Of a stretch of 64,000 nt of DNA, positions 23,499 through 31,023 are shown one piece after another. The number at the start of each line of letters is the position of its first letter. Position 1 is the first letter of the stretch. Both the position numbers and the translations under genes were made by a program. The DNA comes from Microbacterium sp. No. 7. GTDB lineage: Bacteria > Actinomycetota > Actinomycetes > Actinomycetales > Microbacteriaceae. The notes under the pieces were generated by a model. It searched no databases. It was not told the origin of the DNA and saw only the letters and a program-made list of their open reading frames with translations. Location of the stretch: assembly GCF_001314225.1 (NCBI RefSeq), contig NZ_CP012697.1:4278001-4342000 (forward strand), in the 5' to 3' direction.

Positions 23499-24319
23499 GA
23501 TGATGTCTCCATGTCATCGATGTGCTGATAGATCGCGTACTGAGGGGGACGGATCACTTGAATGTCCGTGGGAAGTCCTGGCCACTCCCCCGTTTCGGTG
23601 CAACGCGCGAAGATCTCACGCGCCCTGAGCGCTTTCGCCTCACCGATCTCTTTGAACTCGTCATTGAGCCGATACACGGCCAGGTGATACGGGGGCTCGG
23701 TCTCCACGACAAGGAAGACCAAGTCTGTGACCGCTTCACGAGCGAGCTCCGCGGTGCGCGTGTACCAAGCCCACGACACGTCATACCCGTACTCGACGAT
23801 CGATGATGCGAACTTGTGGACCTTCGCATGCCCCTTACGGGCGGTCTTCAGGTCAACAGCCACGCGACGATCCGCAGGCAAGAAATCGAACCGGCACCGC
23901 ATCTGCACACCCGTAGCGGGGTCGGTAGCGAACACGGATGCTTCCGCGTCACCTTCCCGTTCCAGCAACGCACGTCCCCTCGGGTGCGCGAGCACAGCCT
24001 GCGCGGTCGCATGCACTTCCGTCATGTCTTTCCGCAGCATCGGAATCTTCCCCGCAGCACGTACCTCGTCCCGTGCGGTTCGCGCCGCCGCGGAACGAAA
24101 GTCATCAAAATCCAACTCGACAACGTCGTACCCACTGCCGAGAACTTCAGCATGAATCGCGGAACCCAGATCGAACGCCGCTTTCTCCGTCCGATGCCCC
24201 TGAGTTACAACCCAGTCGTACATGGCCGGCGAATCCAGCAGCAGTTTCGCCTGAGTCGAAGACAACGCCGAATGCGCATGGTACGTGTCTTCTGGCATGC
24301 CCAGCACGATCCCGGTCAT
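23495..24319 (-). CDS. RecE-like / PDDEXK-type exonuclease
   Basis: 274 residues from ATG 24319; a far longer open frame upstream is an artefact of the 27-base repeats. 'YHAHSALSSTQAKLLLDSPAMY' near the N terminus, 'GSAIHAEVL', 'MRCRFDFLPADRRVAVDLKTARKG' with the D...D-x-K core, and 'YDVSWAWYTRTAEL' follow the phage RecE C-terminal nuclease pattern. It would resect double-strand ends for homologous recombination. Confidence 0.85.
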   Translation of the reverse strand: MTGIVLGMPEDTYHAHSALSSTQAKLLLDSPAMYDWVVTQGHRTEKAAFDLGSAIHAEVLGSGYDVVELDFDDFRSAAARTARDEVRAAGKIPMLRKDMTEVHATAQAVLAHPRGRALLEREGDAEASVFATDPATGVQMRCRFDFLPADRRVAVDLKTARKGHAKVHKFASSIVEYGYDVSWAWYTRTAELAREAVTDLVFLVVETEPPYHLAVYRLNDEFKEIGEAKALRAREIFARCTETGEWPGLPTDIQVIRPPQYAIYQHIDDMETSS

Positions 24320-24453
24320 GGCATCCCCATCCCTACGTAGACACCCACGGTCACTACAGCGACGAGGAGGCACACTGCCCCGATAGCGCTGGCCGCGACA
24401 GGAAGGGCCGGGGATTCCCCGGCCCATTCGATTGGTTCGTCTCGGTCGATCAC
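24316..24453 (-). CDS. Small membrane protein
   Basis: 45 residues from GTG 24453; acidic N terminus (MIDRDEPIEWAGES) and one hydrophobic helix (VAASAIGAVCLLVAVVTVGVYVG). Overlaps both neighbours by four bases. Function unknown. Confidence 0.6.
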   Translation of the reverse strand: MIDRDEPIEWAGESPALPVAASAIGAVCLLVAVVTVGVYVGMGMP

Positions 24454-25544
24454 GCTTCCGTGACCTTCCCGTCCAGCAACGTGTAGAACACGTTCGGGTG
24501 GACCGTCTCGCCGTCGACCTGCACGGCCTGCACGCCGAGAATGTTCCGTTTGTTGTCGCGCTCGGTGAGCACAAGCCAGCACCCGAGCGCGCCCTTCGCC
24601 TTCCCTCGGCCGAGAACGGCGGCGATCGACCCCTCATCGGCAGTCGACGCCTCATTCGTCGCGGAGTACCCGGTGGTCGCGGCGTTCGCGTAGCGCCCGG
24701 TGGTCGCGGCGTTCGCGTAGTCCCCGGTGGTCGCGGCGTGCGCGGAGTACCCGGTGGTCGCGGCGTGCGCGGAGTACCCGGTGGTCGCGGCGTGCGCGGA
24801 GTACCCGGTGGTCGCGGCGTGCGCGTAGCGCCCGGTGGTCGCGGCGTGCGCGGAGTCCCCGGTGGTCGCGGCGTGCGCGGAGTACCCGGTGGTCGCGGCG
24901 TGCGCGGAGTACCCGGTGGTCGCGGCGTGCGCGGAGTACCCGGTGGTCGCGGCGTGCGCGGAGTCCCCGGTGGTCGCGGCGTGCGCGGAGTACCCGGTGG
25001 TCGCGGCGTGCGCGGAGTACCCGGTGGTCGCGGCGTGCGCGGAGTCCCCGGTGGTCGCGGCGTGCGCGTAGCGCCCGGTGGTCGCGGCGTTCGCGTAGTC
25101 CCCGGTGGTCGCGGCGTGCGCGGAGTACCCGGTGGTCGCGGCGTGCGCGGAGTACCCGGTGGTCGCGGCGTGCGCGGAGTCCCCGGTGGTCGCGTTCTTC
25201 TTCTCCGAAGGCTTCTTCGCCGCACGATCCCAGATCGCTTCGACGTGCGCCTCGATGAGCCCGAAGACGTTGATCTGCGCGCCAACCGTGATCTGCGCGC
25301 CAACGCGCTTCGAGTCCTTCTCGCGCTCGTCGGTGACACCCCCCAGGGCCGCCCGATGGTAGACAGATCCGATGGGCGGATAGTAGGACATCGCGTCGAG
25401 GGGAAGTTCGACGGCATGGAACCCCGAGCTGCAGAGCGACACCGGCCCATTGTGGGTGTACGTCTTCCCGACCTCGTACTGGAACCCGCGGCACTTGAGG
25501 TCTTTGTCGAATCCCTTGAACACTTCCAGGGTTTCTTCGGTCAT
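24450..25544 (-). CDS. DUF7666-type protein with 20 nonapeptide repeats
   Basis: 364 residues from ATG 25544. The N-terminal domain (FKGFDKDLKCRGFQYEVGKTY ... LCSSGFHAVELPLD ... YYPP) matches DUF7666-type phage proteins. Residues about 118-297 are 20 copies of ATTG-x-S/Y-A-H/N-A. The C-terminal 65 residues form a second compact domain (VLGRGKAKGALGCWLVLTERD). The nine-residue period would give two repeats per 18-residue coil of a left-handed beta-helix. No catalytic motif. Function unknown. Confidence 0.8.
   Translation of the reverse strand: MTEETLEVFKGFDKDLKCRGFQYEVGKTYTHNGPVSLCSSGFHAVELPLDAMSYYPPIGSVYHRAALGGVTDEREKDSKRVGAQITVGAQINVFGLIEAHVEAIWDRAAKKPSEKKNATTGDSAHAATTGYSAHAATTGYSAHAATTGDYANAATTGRYAHAATTGDSAHAATTGYSAHAATTGYSAHAATTGDSAHAATTGYSAHAATTGYSAHAATTGYSAHAATTGDSAHAATTGRYAHAATTGYSAHAATTGYSAHAATTGYSAHAATTGDYANAATTGRYANAATTGYSATNEASTADEGSIAAVLGRGKAKGALGCWLVLTERDNKRNILGVQAVQVDGETVHPNVFYTLLDGKVTEA
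24660..25195 (-). repeat. 27-bp tandem repeat array (about 20 units) inside a coding gene
   Basis: Near-identical 27-base units, each encoding one nonapeptide. Variants (GDS, GYS, GRY/H, GDY/N) recur in blocks, for example GDS-GYS-GYS, showing expansion by segment duplication. Copy number is likely to vary between strains. Confidence 0.95.
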
Positions 25545-25921
25545 TGCTGTTCTCCTCCGATGATGGCCTGGAACGAGGCCGGGATGATGACGTTGGATGG
25601 GTGTCCCGCGAACGCGGGTGCTACCTCGGCGGGCGCGTGGCCTGCGATCCCGCACCCGATAGGGGTGACGAGGAAGCGCAAGTGCGGGTGAGCCCGCGCC
25701 GTGGTGAGGAATCGAGCGACCGCGGCATGCAGATCGGCGATTCCCGTCATGGTGGGTAGTGCGTAGCAGAGGCCCGTGAGGCCTTCTCCGACGCCCCATT
25801 CGGCACCCCACCGTTCGTATGCGGTGCGGGCAGCTCCGCCTGCATGGATTCCCTCGGCGTTCGATCCGAATACGAATCGTTCGCCCGGGCCGAGCTCCGT
25901 GAGCATTTCAGGAGTGTTCAT
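25541..25921 (-). CDS. A1S_2505-type phage protein (macrodomain-like)
   Basis: 126 residues. 'FVFGSNAEGIHAGGAARTAYERWGA', 'GLTGLCYALPT' and 'FLVTPIGCGIAGHAPAEVAPAF' are the hallmarks of the A1S_2505 family, small phage proteins resembling macro domains and possibly binding ADP-ribose or a related nucleotide. Non-structural; exact substrate unknown. Start overlaps the end of the upstream zinc protein by 14 bases. Confidence 0.82.
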   Translation of the reverse strand: MNTPEMLTELGPGERFVFGSNAEGIHAGGAARTAYERWGAEWGVGEGLTGLCYALPTMTGIADLHAAVARFLTTARAHPHLRFLVTPIGCGIAGHAPAEVAPAFAGHPSNVIIPASFQAIIGGEQQ

Positions 25922-26051
25922 AGTTGTCTCGCTTTCCTGTTCCCTGGCAACAGGGACAGTTGATATCGCGGTCGGGGTCGAATGAGATCATCACCCACCC
26001 CCACCCGTCGCATTCCTCGCACCGTTCACTGGGTGGGATATCGCTCCTCAT
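25908..26051 (-). CDS. Miniature DnaJ-type zinc-finger protein
   Basis: 47 residues with 'CEECDGWGW' and 'CPCCQGTGK', two CxxCxGxG elements as in the Cys-rich zinc module of DnaJ, giving one zinc site. Overlaps both neighbours, so translation is coupled. Could assist protein or RNA binding. Confidence 0.65.
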   Translation of the reverse strand: MRSDIPPSERCEECDGWGWVMISFDPDRDINCPCCQGTGKRDNYEHS

Positions 26052-26506
26052 GGCCAGGTCCGGAACGTTCGGAGCGGTATCCGTTTTCCCATGCTCTCGA
26101 TGTTCTCCTCAACGGCAAGGAGGTCACTGATCGCTTCACGGCAACCGTCTTGATCATCGACTTCTTGAAGCCATGTGATTCGTTCGCATAGTTCACGGTG
26201 TTGTTTCGCGAGCCGCTCCCATCTCGCGGATATCGACTCAACCCGTTCCGTAGCGGGATCGAAACCGGGAAGACGGATGCCTTTCCGATGTCTCCCCGAG
26301 TTCGGGCGTTTCGGTGTCACTCCGGACAGGCGTCGCATTTTGGCGCGTGCATTCTTGTCGCCTCGGAAGTCACCGGGCGTGGAGGGGATGCGCATGGTCG
26401 CCCCGTTCGGGTGGGTGAGGGTGTAGTGGCCTCCCCCGTCTTTCCCGGTCAGCGTGAATCCGCAGGCTTCGGCGTAGGCGACGAGCTCACGGACTCGTGC
26501 TTGCAT
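26048..26506 (-). CDS. HicA-like domain protein
   Basis: 152 residues. N-terminal 'ELVAYAEACGFTLTGKDGGGHYTLTHPNGATMRIPSTPGD' matches the HicA/dsRBD-like fold (the GGGHY strand carries the His), and the C-terminal 70 residues are a coiled helix (ARWERLAKQHRELCERI). No HicB antitoxin gene sits next to it, so it is probably a recruited phage protein rather than a toxin-antitoxin pair. Confidence 0.68.
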   Translation of the reverse strand: MQARVRELVAYAEACGFTLTGKDGGGHYTLTHPNGATMRIPSTPGDFRGDKNARAKMRRLSGVTPKRPNSGRHRKGIRLPGFDPATERVESISARWERLAKQHRELCERITWLQEVDDQDGCREAISDLLAVEENIESMGKRIPLRTFRTWP

Positions 26507-26729
26507 CCGTGCCCTCCCATCGGGCGTAGATCTTCACCGTGCCCTGCGGGGTGATGTCGCGCGTCGTGACCTTGACGCCCGGGTAGCGGCGGAGGGTTGT
26601 TGCCGCGTGCGCTGGAAGGTTCTCGCTGATCAACGCCCAGACACCTGGCCGGGAACGCAGCACCTCAACGATGCCCTTCCAGTCTGTTCTGCCTCCACGT
26701 GGGGCGGGGTCTTCCCATCTGATGTCCAC
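26487..26729 (-). CDS. Small hypothetical protein
   Basis: 80 residues from GTG 26729. 'WKGIVEVLRSRPGVWALISENLPAHAATTLRRYPGVKVTTRD' looks like a small alpha/beta actinophage protein. Overlaps the next gene by 20 bases. It is the first gene after a terminator, so a promoter should lie in 26730-26755, but none stands out. Confidence 0.62.
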   Translation of the reverse strand: MDIRWEDPAPRGGRTDWKGIVEVLRSRPGVWALISENLPAHAATTLRRYPGVKVTTRDITPQGTVKIYARWEGTDASTSP

Positions 26730-26754
26730 ACCACTCTCCGTTCCTGCATTGATG

Positions 26755-26812
26755 AAAAAGGGGGCGGGCTAGGTAACAGAAATCAACCCCTTGACGTCCT
26801 TCTGCCCGCCCC
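26755..26812 (-). terminator. Minus-strand terminator with long loop
   Basis: GCCCGCCCC (26804-26812) and GGGGCGGGC (26761-26769) pair perfectly over nine bases around a 34-base loop; on the minus strand the stem is followed by CTTTTTCATC. It ends any leftward transcript crossing the gene-free stretch to its right, including the tRNA-like segment. Confidence 0.6.
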
Positions 26813-26815
26813 TCG

Positions 26816-26875
26816 TACGCACCCGTGGACTCGAACCACGAAACAACCCACAGGGTTGTCGACCAACTCGTGCGC
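26816..26875 (-). ncRNA. Compact tRNA-like element lacking a normal D arm
   Basis: About 60 bases. T arm CGTGG-TTCGAGT-CCACG is exactly canonical. 3' acceptor GGTGCGT can pair with 5' GCGCAC(G) at six of seven positions (one wobble). ACAAC-CCTGTGG-GTTGT makes a five-pair, seven-base loop. D-loop-like AGTTGGTCG is present without its stem, and base 33 is not T. Either a decayed phage tRNA or an unusual tRNA mimic. Confidence 0.35.
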
Positions 26876-27315
26876 GACCAGTGTCTTCTCTGCCCGGCCG
26901 ACGACTCCGGCTCGTACAGCAGTCCATGAACACAAGGTGTTTTCACGTGCCCGATCGCTCGTCCAATGATCCATCCCGCGTATCCGCGGTTCTTCATCCG
27001 GCGATTCGTTCAGCACGTCCCTCAACACGAAAAAACTGTTTGGAATCCCTTCGATTCCCGGGCCGCATCCGATAGCAGCCACTCGCCCGTTCCAGCACCC
27101 CGGCATCTCCACCACCTAGTGGCCCGTAGCGTGCGTTTCCTGTCGTCCCCATTGGTGTGCCGATGTTCGGTGCCGGGACATACCGGGCCATGAACATCGA
27201 GACGACATATCAGCGTGTCTCTCATATGGAATTGTCAATGTTCGCTCGCCACGCAAGGCGCGACGAATAGTGCCTATAGAGGGTTTGACCCCTCAATAGG
27301 CCGGTGACCCGGTGG
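26876..27315. other. Gene-free stretch
   Basis: About 440 bases with no supportable coding gene. It holds one imperfect hairpin (27273-27283 with 27290-27300) and a TTGACA on the minus strand near 27235 without a well-spaced -10. It may be leader DNA for the tRNA-like element. Confidence 0.5.
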
Positions 27316-27411
27316 TTACCGGTGTCGTTCCGTGTCCCTGACCGCCCACAACCAGGCGGTGTACACGGCGGTCAGGCCGGCGATCCAACCAAGCAACGTC
27401 AGACCGTCCAT
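27316..27411 (-). CDS. Very small membrane peptide
   Basis: 31 residues (MDGLTLLGWIAGLTAVYTAWLWAVRDTERHR): one hydrophobic helix and a charged tail. Overlaps the upstream gene by 13 bases. The ribosome site is not strong, so this is tentative. Confidence 0.42.
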   Translation of the reverse strand: MDGLTLLGWIAGLTAVYTAWLWAVRDTERHR

Positions 27412-27620
27412 GAACGCTCGCCTCGCTTCCGTTCGGTCGGGCTGACGATCGGGAGTGAAGCGACCCACTGCTGCAAGTCGTCGGCGAGGATGACGGGCTT
27501 GCGGTTCGCGTACCGCGGCGTGAGATCACCGCACCGCACGGCTTCCTTGATCGTCGTCTCCCCGTACCCGGTCGCTTCGGCGGCCTCCGGGATGGAGTAG
27601 GAGATCTTCGGGGCGTTCAT
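27399..27620 (-). CDS. Excisionase-like helix-turn-helix protein
   Basis: 73 residues. 'YSIPEAAEATGYGETTIKEAVRCGDLTPRYANRKPVILADDLQQWV' is a MerR/excisionase-type winged helix with the typical 'R-x-P-V-I-L-x-x-D-L' end. It is the excisionase-like gene closest to the early promoter, so it is the best candidate recombination directionality factor, though a regulatory role is equally possible. Confidence 0.75.
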   Translation of the reverse strand: MNAPKISYSIPEAAEATGYGETTIKEAVRCGDLTPRYANRKPVILADDLQQWVASLPIVSPTERKRGERSWTV

Positions 27621-27904
27621 GACGCGCCTCGCAGTTCCGCGAGTTCCGCTTCGAGCTGCGCGATGCGCTTCGCCTTCCGGCCCTCGGCGGTGAGGAACAC
27701 AACCGGTTCCGACCGGATCACCTCGAACGGGTGTCCGGAGCGGAGACCCGCGTCACGCGCACCAGACCGAGACAGGTACCCCGACATGCGACCAAAGATG
27801 TGCTCGCCCGGCTCGGCCGTGTAACCGTGCTCTTCTCCGTCCTCCCAGTCGGTGACCACAAAGACGTCCTCAGTGTTCACGGCCCGGTACAGGTAGGTGC
27901 TCAT
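27617..27904 (-). CDS. Hypothetical prophage protein
   Basis: 95 residues: a beta-rich head (YLYRAVNTEDVFVVTDWEDGEEHGY) and a C-terminal coiled-coil helix (KAKRIAQLEAELAELRG). Four-base overlaps on both sides. No family recognised. Confidence 0.65.
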   Translation of the reverse strand: MSTYLYRAVNTEDVFVVTDWEDGEEHGYTAEPGEHIFGRMSGYLSRSGARDAGLRSGHPFEVIRSEPVVFLTAEGRKAKRIAQLEAELAELRGAS

Positions 27905-28740
27905 GCTGCGGTCTCCTTACGGACGTAGACGACACCGTTCTGCGCGAGGTTCGTGACCGCGGCATCCCAGAGCCTCCCCTGACCCTTCGGCGTCAACCGG
28001 GCAGTGATCTTCAACTCGTCACCGTGGTTCGTGTCGATGACGCTCTCCTTCGGCTTCACCCATCCGGCCTCGATCGCACGCGCGGTCGGCTGGTTGTGGC
28101 GGATCGTGTCGCCCCGGATGATGAGCCCGATCTGCCCGGCGAGGTCGTACACGTCCTTCTGCAGCACCTTCACGCCCGGGTAGTTCGACAGGGCATGCAC
28201 CTTGAGGTCGTTCGCGACATCCCCGATAGTGCGGAGCCCATCGGCCTGACGGAACGTGTCAGCGTGCGCCGCACGCGGCTCGAGCTCAGCGATCTGCCTA
28301 TCCTTCTCCGCGAGCATCCGCTGCGCCTCGACCACGGCGAGAGCGATCAACTCGGCACCAGTCGGTGCCGTAGTGGGCGCGAGTTCCTGCTTCCGTGTCT
28401 GCACGGCGAAGTACTGCTGCAACGCCGCGATCTCCGGCTTCCGCGAGTCCGCGTTCTGGAACAGGATGTAGCACGCGTAGCGGGTGAGGTTGACGTCCTC
28501 GACCTCGCGGCGCGCTCCGGAGCCCAGTTCGACCATCTTGACCCCTCCGGCAAAATGGTCGGCGGCGTTCAAACCGGACGCGTTGACCGACTCGATCGCC
28601 CGGTCGATAGCACCGGACCACTTCCGCCAGTTCGTGTAGCCGGCGAAGGTCATGAGGTCACGGGCGGACCACACCTCCCCATCGGTGAGGGTGACGATCT
28701 TGAGGTCGTCGAGCTGCGCGCTCCTGTCGATGGCGGTCAT
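27901..28740 (-). CDS. Phage antirepressor with KilAC-type C-terminal domain
   Basis: 279 residues. The N-terminal part (VWSARDLMTFAGYTNWRKWSGAIDRAI ... VNLTRYACYILFQNAD) is a BRO/DinD-like domain; after a coiled helix with 'QMRLAEKDRQIAELEPRA' style heptads, the C-terminal part 'TIGDVANDLKVHA ... IIRGDTIRHNQPTARAIEAGWV ... ITARLTPKGQGRL' matches KilAC. It is expected to bind and block a repressor at induction. Second gene of the early leftward operon. Confidence 0.87.
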   Translation of the reverse strand: MTAIDRSAQLDDLKIVTLTDGEVWSARDLMTFAGYTNWRKWSGAIDRAIESVNASGLNAADHFAGGVKMVELGSGARREVEDVNLTRYACYILFQNADSRKPEIAALQQYFAVQTRKQELAPTTAPTGAELIALAVVEAQRMLAEKDRQIAELEPRAAHADTFRQADGLRTIGDVANDLKVHALSNYPGVKVLQKDVYDLAGQIGLIIRGDTIRHNQPTARAIEAGWVKPKESVIDTNHGDELKITARLTPKGQGRLWDAAVTNLAQNGVVYVRKETAA

Positions 28741-28979
28741 GCTGCCACCGCCTTCCGCTCAGCACTCGTGGGGAGTGCGTCTCGGATCAACGCGAACGTG
28801 ATCGCCCGCGCTCTCGCCCGTGCGGTCTCTCCTTTGAGGACGTTGAGGGTGACCATCCGGCGCACATGCTCCATCTGGTCAAACAGGCCGAGGGCGTCCG
28901 GCTTGGCGCGGGTCATATCCTCCGCCGCCTCGATCGCGACCTCAGTATCGAACCGGTCAGGTATCGTGTTGCTGGTCAT
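28737..28979 (-). CDS. Small early prophage protein
   Basis: 80 residues from ATG 28979 (AAAGGAACTAG upstream). Helical with a Glu/Arg-rich centre (KGETARARARAITFALIRDAL). Overlaps the antirepressor by four bases. Function unknown. Confidence 0.68.
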   Translation of the reverse strand: MTSNTIPDRFDTEVAIEAAEDMTRAKPDALGLFDQMEHVRRMVTLNVLKGETARARARAITFALIRDALPTSAERKAVAA

Positions 28980-29020
28980 GAAAGCTAGTTCCTTTCGTGT
29001 ACTCGATGCCCGCTGCGCGC

Positions 29021-29245
29021 CTACGCGGCGGGCATCTCTTCTACTCGGTCGATGCGGAGAGATCGGCGGCGGATGCTCTCTGCGATGGCCGCCGTCACGG
29101 TTCCGATCCACTCCGGCGATGCGTCTGCTGCACCCGTCTCCACGCGGGACAGGTACGACTCGGAGACACCAGCGGCCCTGGCGACATCCCGTGCGGTCAG
29201 ACCGGCAACTTCTCGCAGTGTCCTTACTGCTTGCCCTGTGGTCAT
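29021..29245 (-). CDS. Cro/C1-type helix-turn-helix protein (first early gene)
   Basis: 74 residues from ATG 29245. 'AVRTLREVAGLTARDVARAAGVSESYLSRVETGAADASPEWI' is an HTH of the lambda-repressor type. Transcribed away from the repressor gene, so it fits a Cro-like early regulator. The start codon lies eight bases after its -10 element with no ribosome site, suggesting a leaderless transcript. Confidence 0.85.
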   Translation of the reverse strand: MTTGQAVRTLREVAGLTARDVARAAGVSESYLSRVETGAADASPEWIGTVTAAIAESIRRRSLRIDRVEEMPAA

Positions 29246-29357
29246 AGGCAAGACAATACGTGCTCTTTCCGGTTAGCGCAAGCAGGAGCCGGAACTTTCA
29301 TGGCCATAGTTTCCTGATGACTTGCGCTGACCGGCAAGATATGGGTACTCTGTCCGC
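29246..29357. promoter_or_regulatory. Immunity switch with two inverted 14-bp operators and divergent promoters
   Basis: Operator 1, CCGGTTAGCGCAAG (29269-29282), and operator 2, CTTGCGCTGACCGG (29321-29334), are inverted copies with one difference. Each contains the TTGCGC -35 of one promoter. Leftward: TTGCGC, 17 bases, TATTGT (29253-29258), ATG at +8 after the -10. Rightward: TTGCGC (29322-29327), 18 bases, TACTCT (29346-29351), ATG seven bases after. Both genes would be leaderless. Confidence 0.75.
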
Positions 29358-29912
29358 ATGAACACTGATGCCGACCGGAAGAACTTGGTTCTGACGCGGG
29401 ACGCGATCAACCAGGCGTCGCAGCAAACGCGCTTGCTCTACGGGGTGCTCGTCAAGGAGATTCGCGAGGAATCCCGACTGACCCAGGATGAAGTGGCATC
29501 CCGGTCTGGCGTGAGTTCGCGCACGATCCGGAATATCGAGACGGGCGCAGTTGCAGGCCAGGCCGACAAGCTCATCAAGATCTTCATCGCGATGGGTGTG
29601 GACATCGACGGCGACCTGTACTCTGCCGACACTCAACGGCATCTGCGCCTTCTGGGATCGCTCATCGTCCGAATCGAGGAGAACCATCGTGCGTCAGCTG
29701 TGACGCACGCGGCAGTCCTGCTCGCCGACGAGATCCGACGCCATCCCGCTCCCGACCCCGAGAGTCCAACTAGCAACGTGACGCACGCTCACTTCCGTGG
29801 TGTCGGTGATTCGGTGGATGATGAGCCCGGGATCAAGCAGCCGCCGAGCAAGATGCGGACCGCTGCGCGGAAGGGTACGCGGAAGGCCGACGAGGCCCCA
29901 TACGCCGAGTAG
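29358..29912 (+). CDS. Lysogeny repressor (helix-turn-helix, C1-like)
   Basis: 184 residues. 'EIREESRLTQDEVASRSGVSSRTIRNIETGAVAGQADKLIKIFIAMG' is a clear HTH_3 domain. The rest is helical (LRLLGSLIVRIEENHRASAV) with a disordered basic tail; no LexA-type peptidase domain. Starts without ribosome site, consistent with a leaderless message. Followed by an ImmA-type protease, as in ICEBs1-like immunity where protease cuts repressor. Confidence 0.82.
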   Translation: MNTDADRKNLVLTRDAINQASQQTRLLYGVLVKEIREESRLTQDEVASRSGVSSRTIRNIETGAVAGQADKLIKIFIAMGVDIDGDLYSADTQRHLRLLGSLIVRIEENHRASAVTHAAVLLADEIRRHPAPDPESPTSNVTHAHFRGVGDSVDDEPGIKQPPSKMRTAARKGTRKADEAPYAE

Positions 29913-29920
29913 GAGTGGTC

Positions 29921-30361
29921 ATGTTGAGGAAGGTGCTTCGCTACGCCGCTGGCCACGGCATCAGCGTGCACGGCGCACACCTCGAGCCCGGGGTGCTCGG
30001 CGAATGGTACGAGGAAGAACGCGAGATCTACTTCGACATGTCGCTGTCGCCCGACGAGATCGTCTTCACCATCGGGCACGAGCTCGGCCACGCTCACCAC
30101 GGCGACCGGTGCGAAGGGGAGCAAGCGGTCGAGGAACGCGCGGACCTGTTCGCGGCGGAGCTTCTCATCGACCCCCGCCGGTACGCGGCCCTTGAACAGC
30201 AGGGCCTCCACCAGTACGACATCGCCGAGGAGCTGGGTGTCACGGTCGACGTCCTGAACCTCTGGATGAAGTCGTGTCTCACCCGACTCCGCGGCGTCAC
30301 CTACGCCAAGGCCAAGATGGGCGTAGGCCGGTGGCTCCACCGCCACGAGATAGCCGTATAG
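29921..30361 (+). CDS. ImmA/IrrE-type metallopeptidase
   Basis: 146 residues from ATG 29921 (AGGAG five bases upstream). 'FTIGHELGHAHHGDRC' contains HELGH, the zinc HExxH site; 'EERADLFAAELLIDPRRY' supplies the downstream Glu. Typical of proteases that cut the partner repressor at induction. Nine bases after the repressor gene, so almost certainly its partner. Confidence 0.9.
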   Translation: MLRKVLRYAAGHGISVHGAHLEPGVLGEWYEEEREIYFDMSLSPDEIVFTIGHELGHAHHGDRCEGEQAVEERADLFAAELLIDPRRYAALEQQGLHQYDIAEELGVTVDVLNLWMKSCLTRLRGVTYAKAKMGVGRWLHRHEIAV

Positions 30362-30415
30362 CCCGACCAGTACCCGCGGCAAGCTTCTGCTCGTCGCATG
30401 AACACAGGAGACACC

Positions 30416-30991
30416 ATGACCGACACAGCGCCAGCCGCCCCGCCCAGATCCACCGTGCGACGCTTCTGGCCCGTCTTCGCCGTCGCCGGCCTCGGCGCGC
30501 TCATCATCGCATTCGTTGTGGGCGCAGCGAGCACACAGGGACAGATCAACGAGGCCCGCGCCGAGGCGGCGACCGCGACCCATCGCATCACCGAACTTGA
30601 AGAGCAGCGCGACGCCGCGCTCGACATGCTCAACGACGAGCGCGCCCGCATTCAAGAGCAGAAGGAAGCGGTGAACAAACGCGAGGAGGGGCTCACGGAA
30701 CGTGAGAACGCCGTGAAAGCGCGCGAAGATGCAGTCACCGCAGTCGAGACGCAGATCGCTCAGACGAGCCTCAAGGACGGCGTCTACACCGTCGGCGTCA
30801 GCATGGAACCGGGAACGTACCGAACCGAGTCAACGAGCTCGCGCTGCTACTGGAAGATCACCGTCGCCGGCACGAACTACGACGACATCGTGCAGAACGA
30901 CCTCGGGTCTGTGGGCATCCTCACCGTCACGATCAGCGATGGACAGGACTTCCACACGGCGAGCTGCGGCACGTGGGCGAAGATCGAGTAG
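30416..30991 (+). CDS. Single-pass membrane protein with coiled coil and C-terminal beta domain
   Basis: 191 residues from ATG 30416, with ACAGGAG at the right distance; an ATG 18 bases upstream lacks one. One membrane helix (VFAVAGLGALIIAFVVGA), then about 75 residues of coiled coil rich in Glu, Arg and Lys, then a beta domain 'DGVYTVGVSMEPGTYRTE ... CYWKITV ... SCGTWAKIE' found in actinobacterial surface proteins. Carried next to the repressor, so it is probably expressed in the lysogen. Confidence 0.75.
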   Translation: MTDTAPAAPPRSTVRRFWPVFAVAGLGALIIAFVVGAASTQGQINEARAEAATATHRITELEEQRDAALDMLNDERARIQEQKEAVNKREEGLTERENAVKAREDAVTAVETQIAQTSLKDGVYTVGVSMEPGTYRTESTSSRCYWKITVAGTNYDDIVQNDLGSVGILTVTISDGQDFHTASCGTWAKIE

Positions 30992-31023
30992 GGCATGTGG
31001 GACCACAAGGAACAAGTGATGTG

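Noticed and set aside
24660..25195. Possible CRISPR array
   Set aside because: Units are adjoining with no unique spacers and keep a reading frame; no cas genes are near.
24432..25691. Long plus-strand frame of 'GGRGVRGVP' repeats
   Set aside because: It is the antisense reading of the 27-bp repeat array; the minus-strand frame has the DUF7666 domain, a start and a natural end.
26048..26506. HicA toxin of a toxin-antitoxin pair
   Set aside because: The fold resembles HicA, but no HicB-type partner is adjacent and the protein has a long extra helix.
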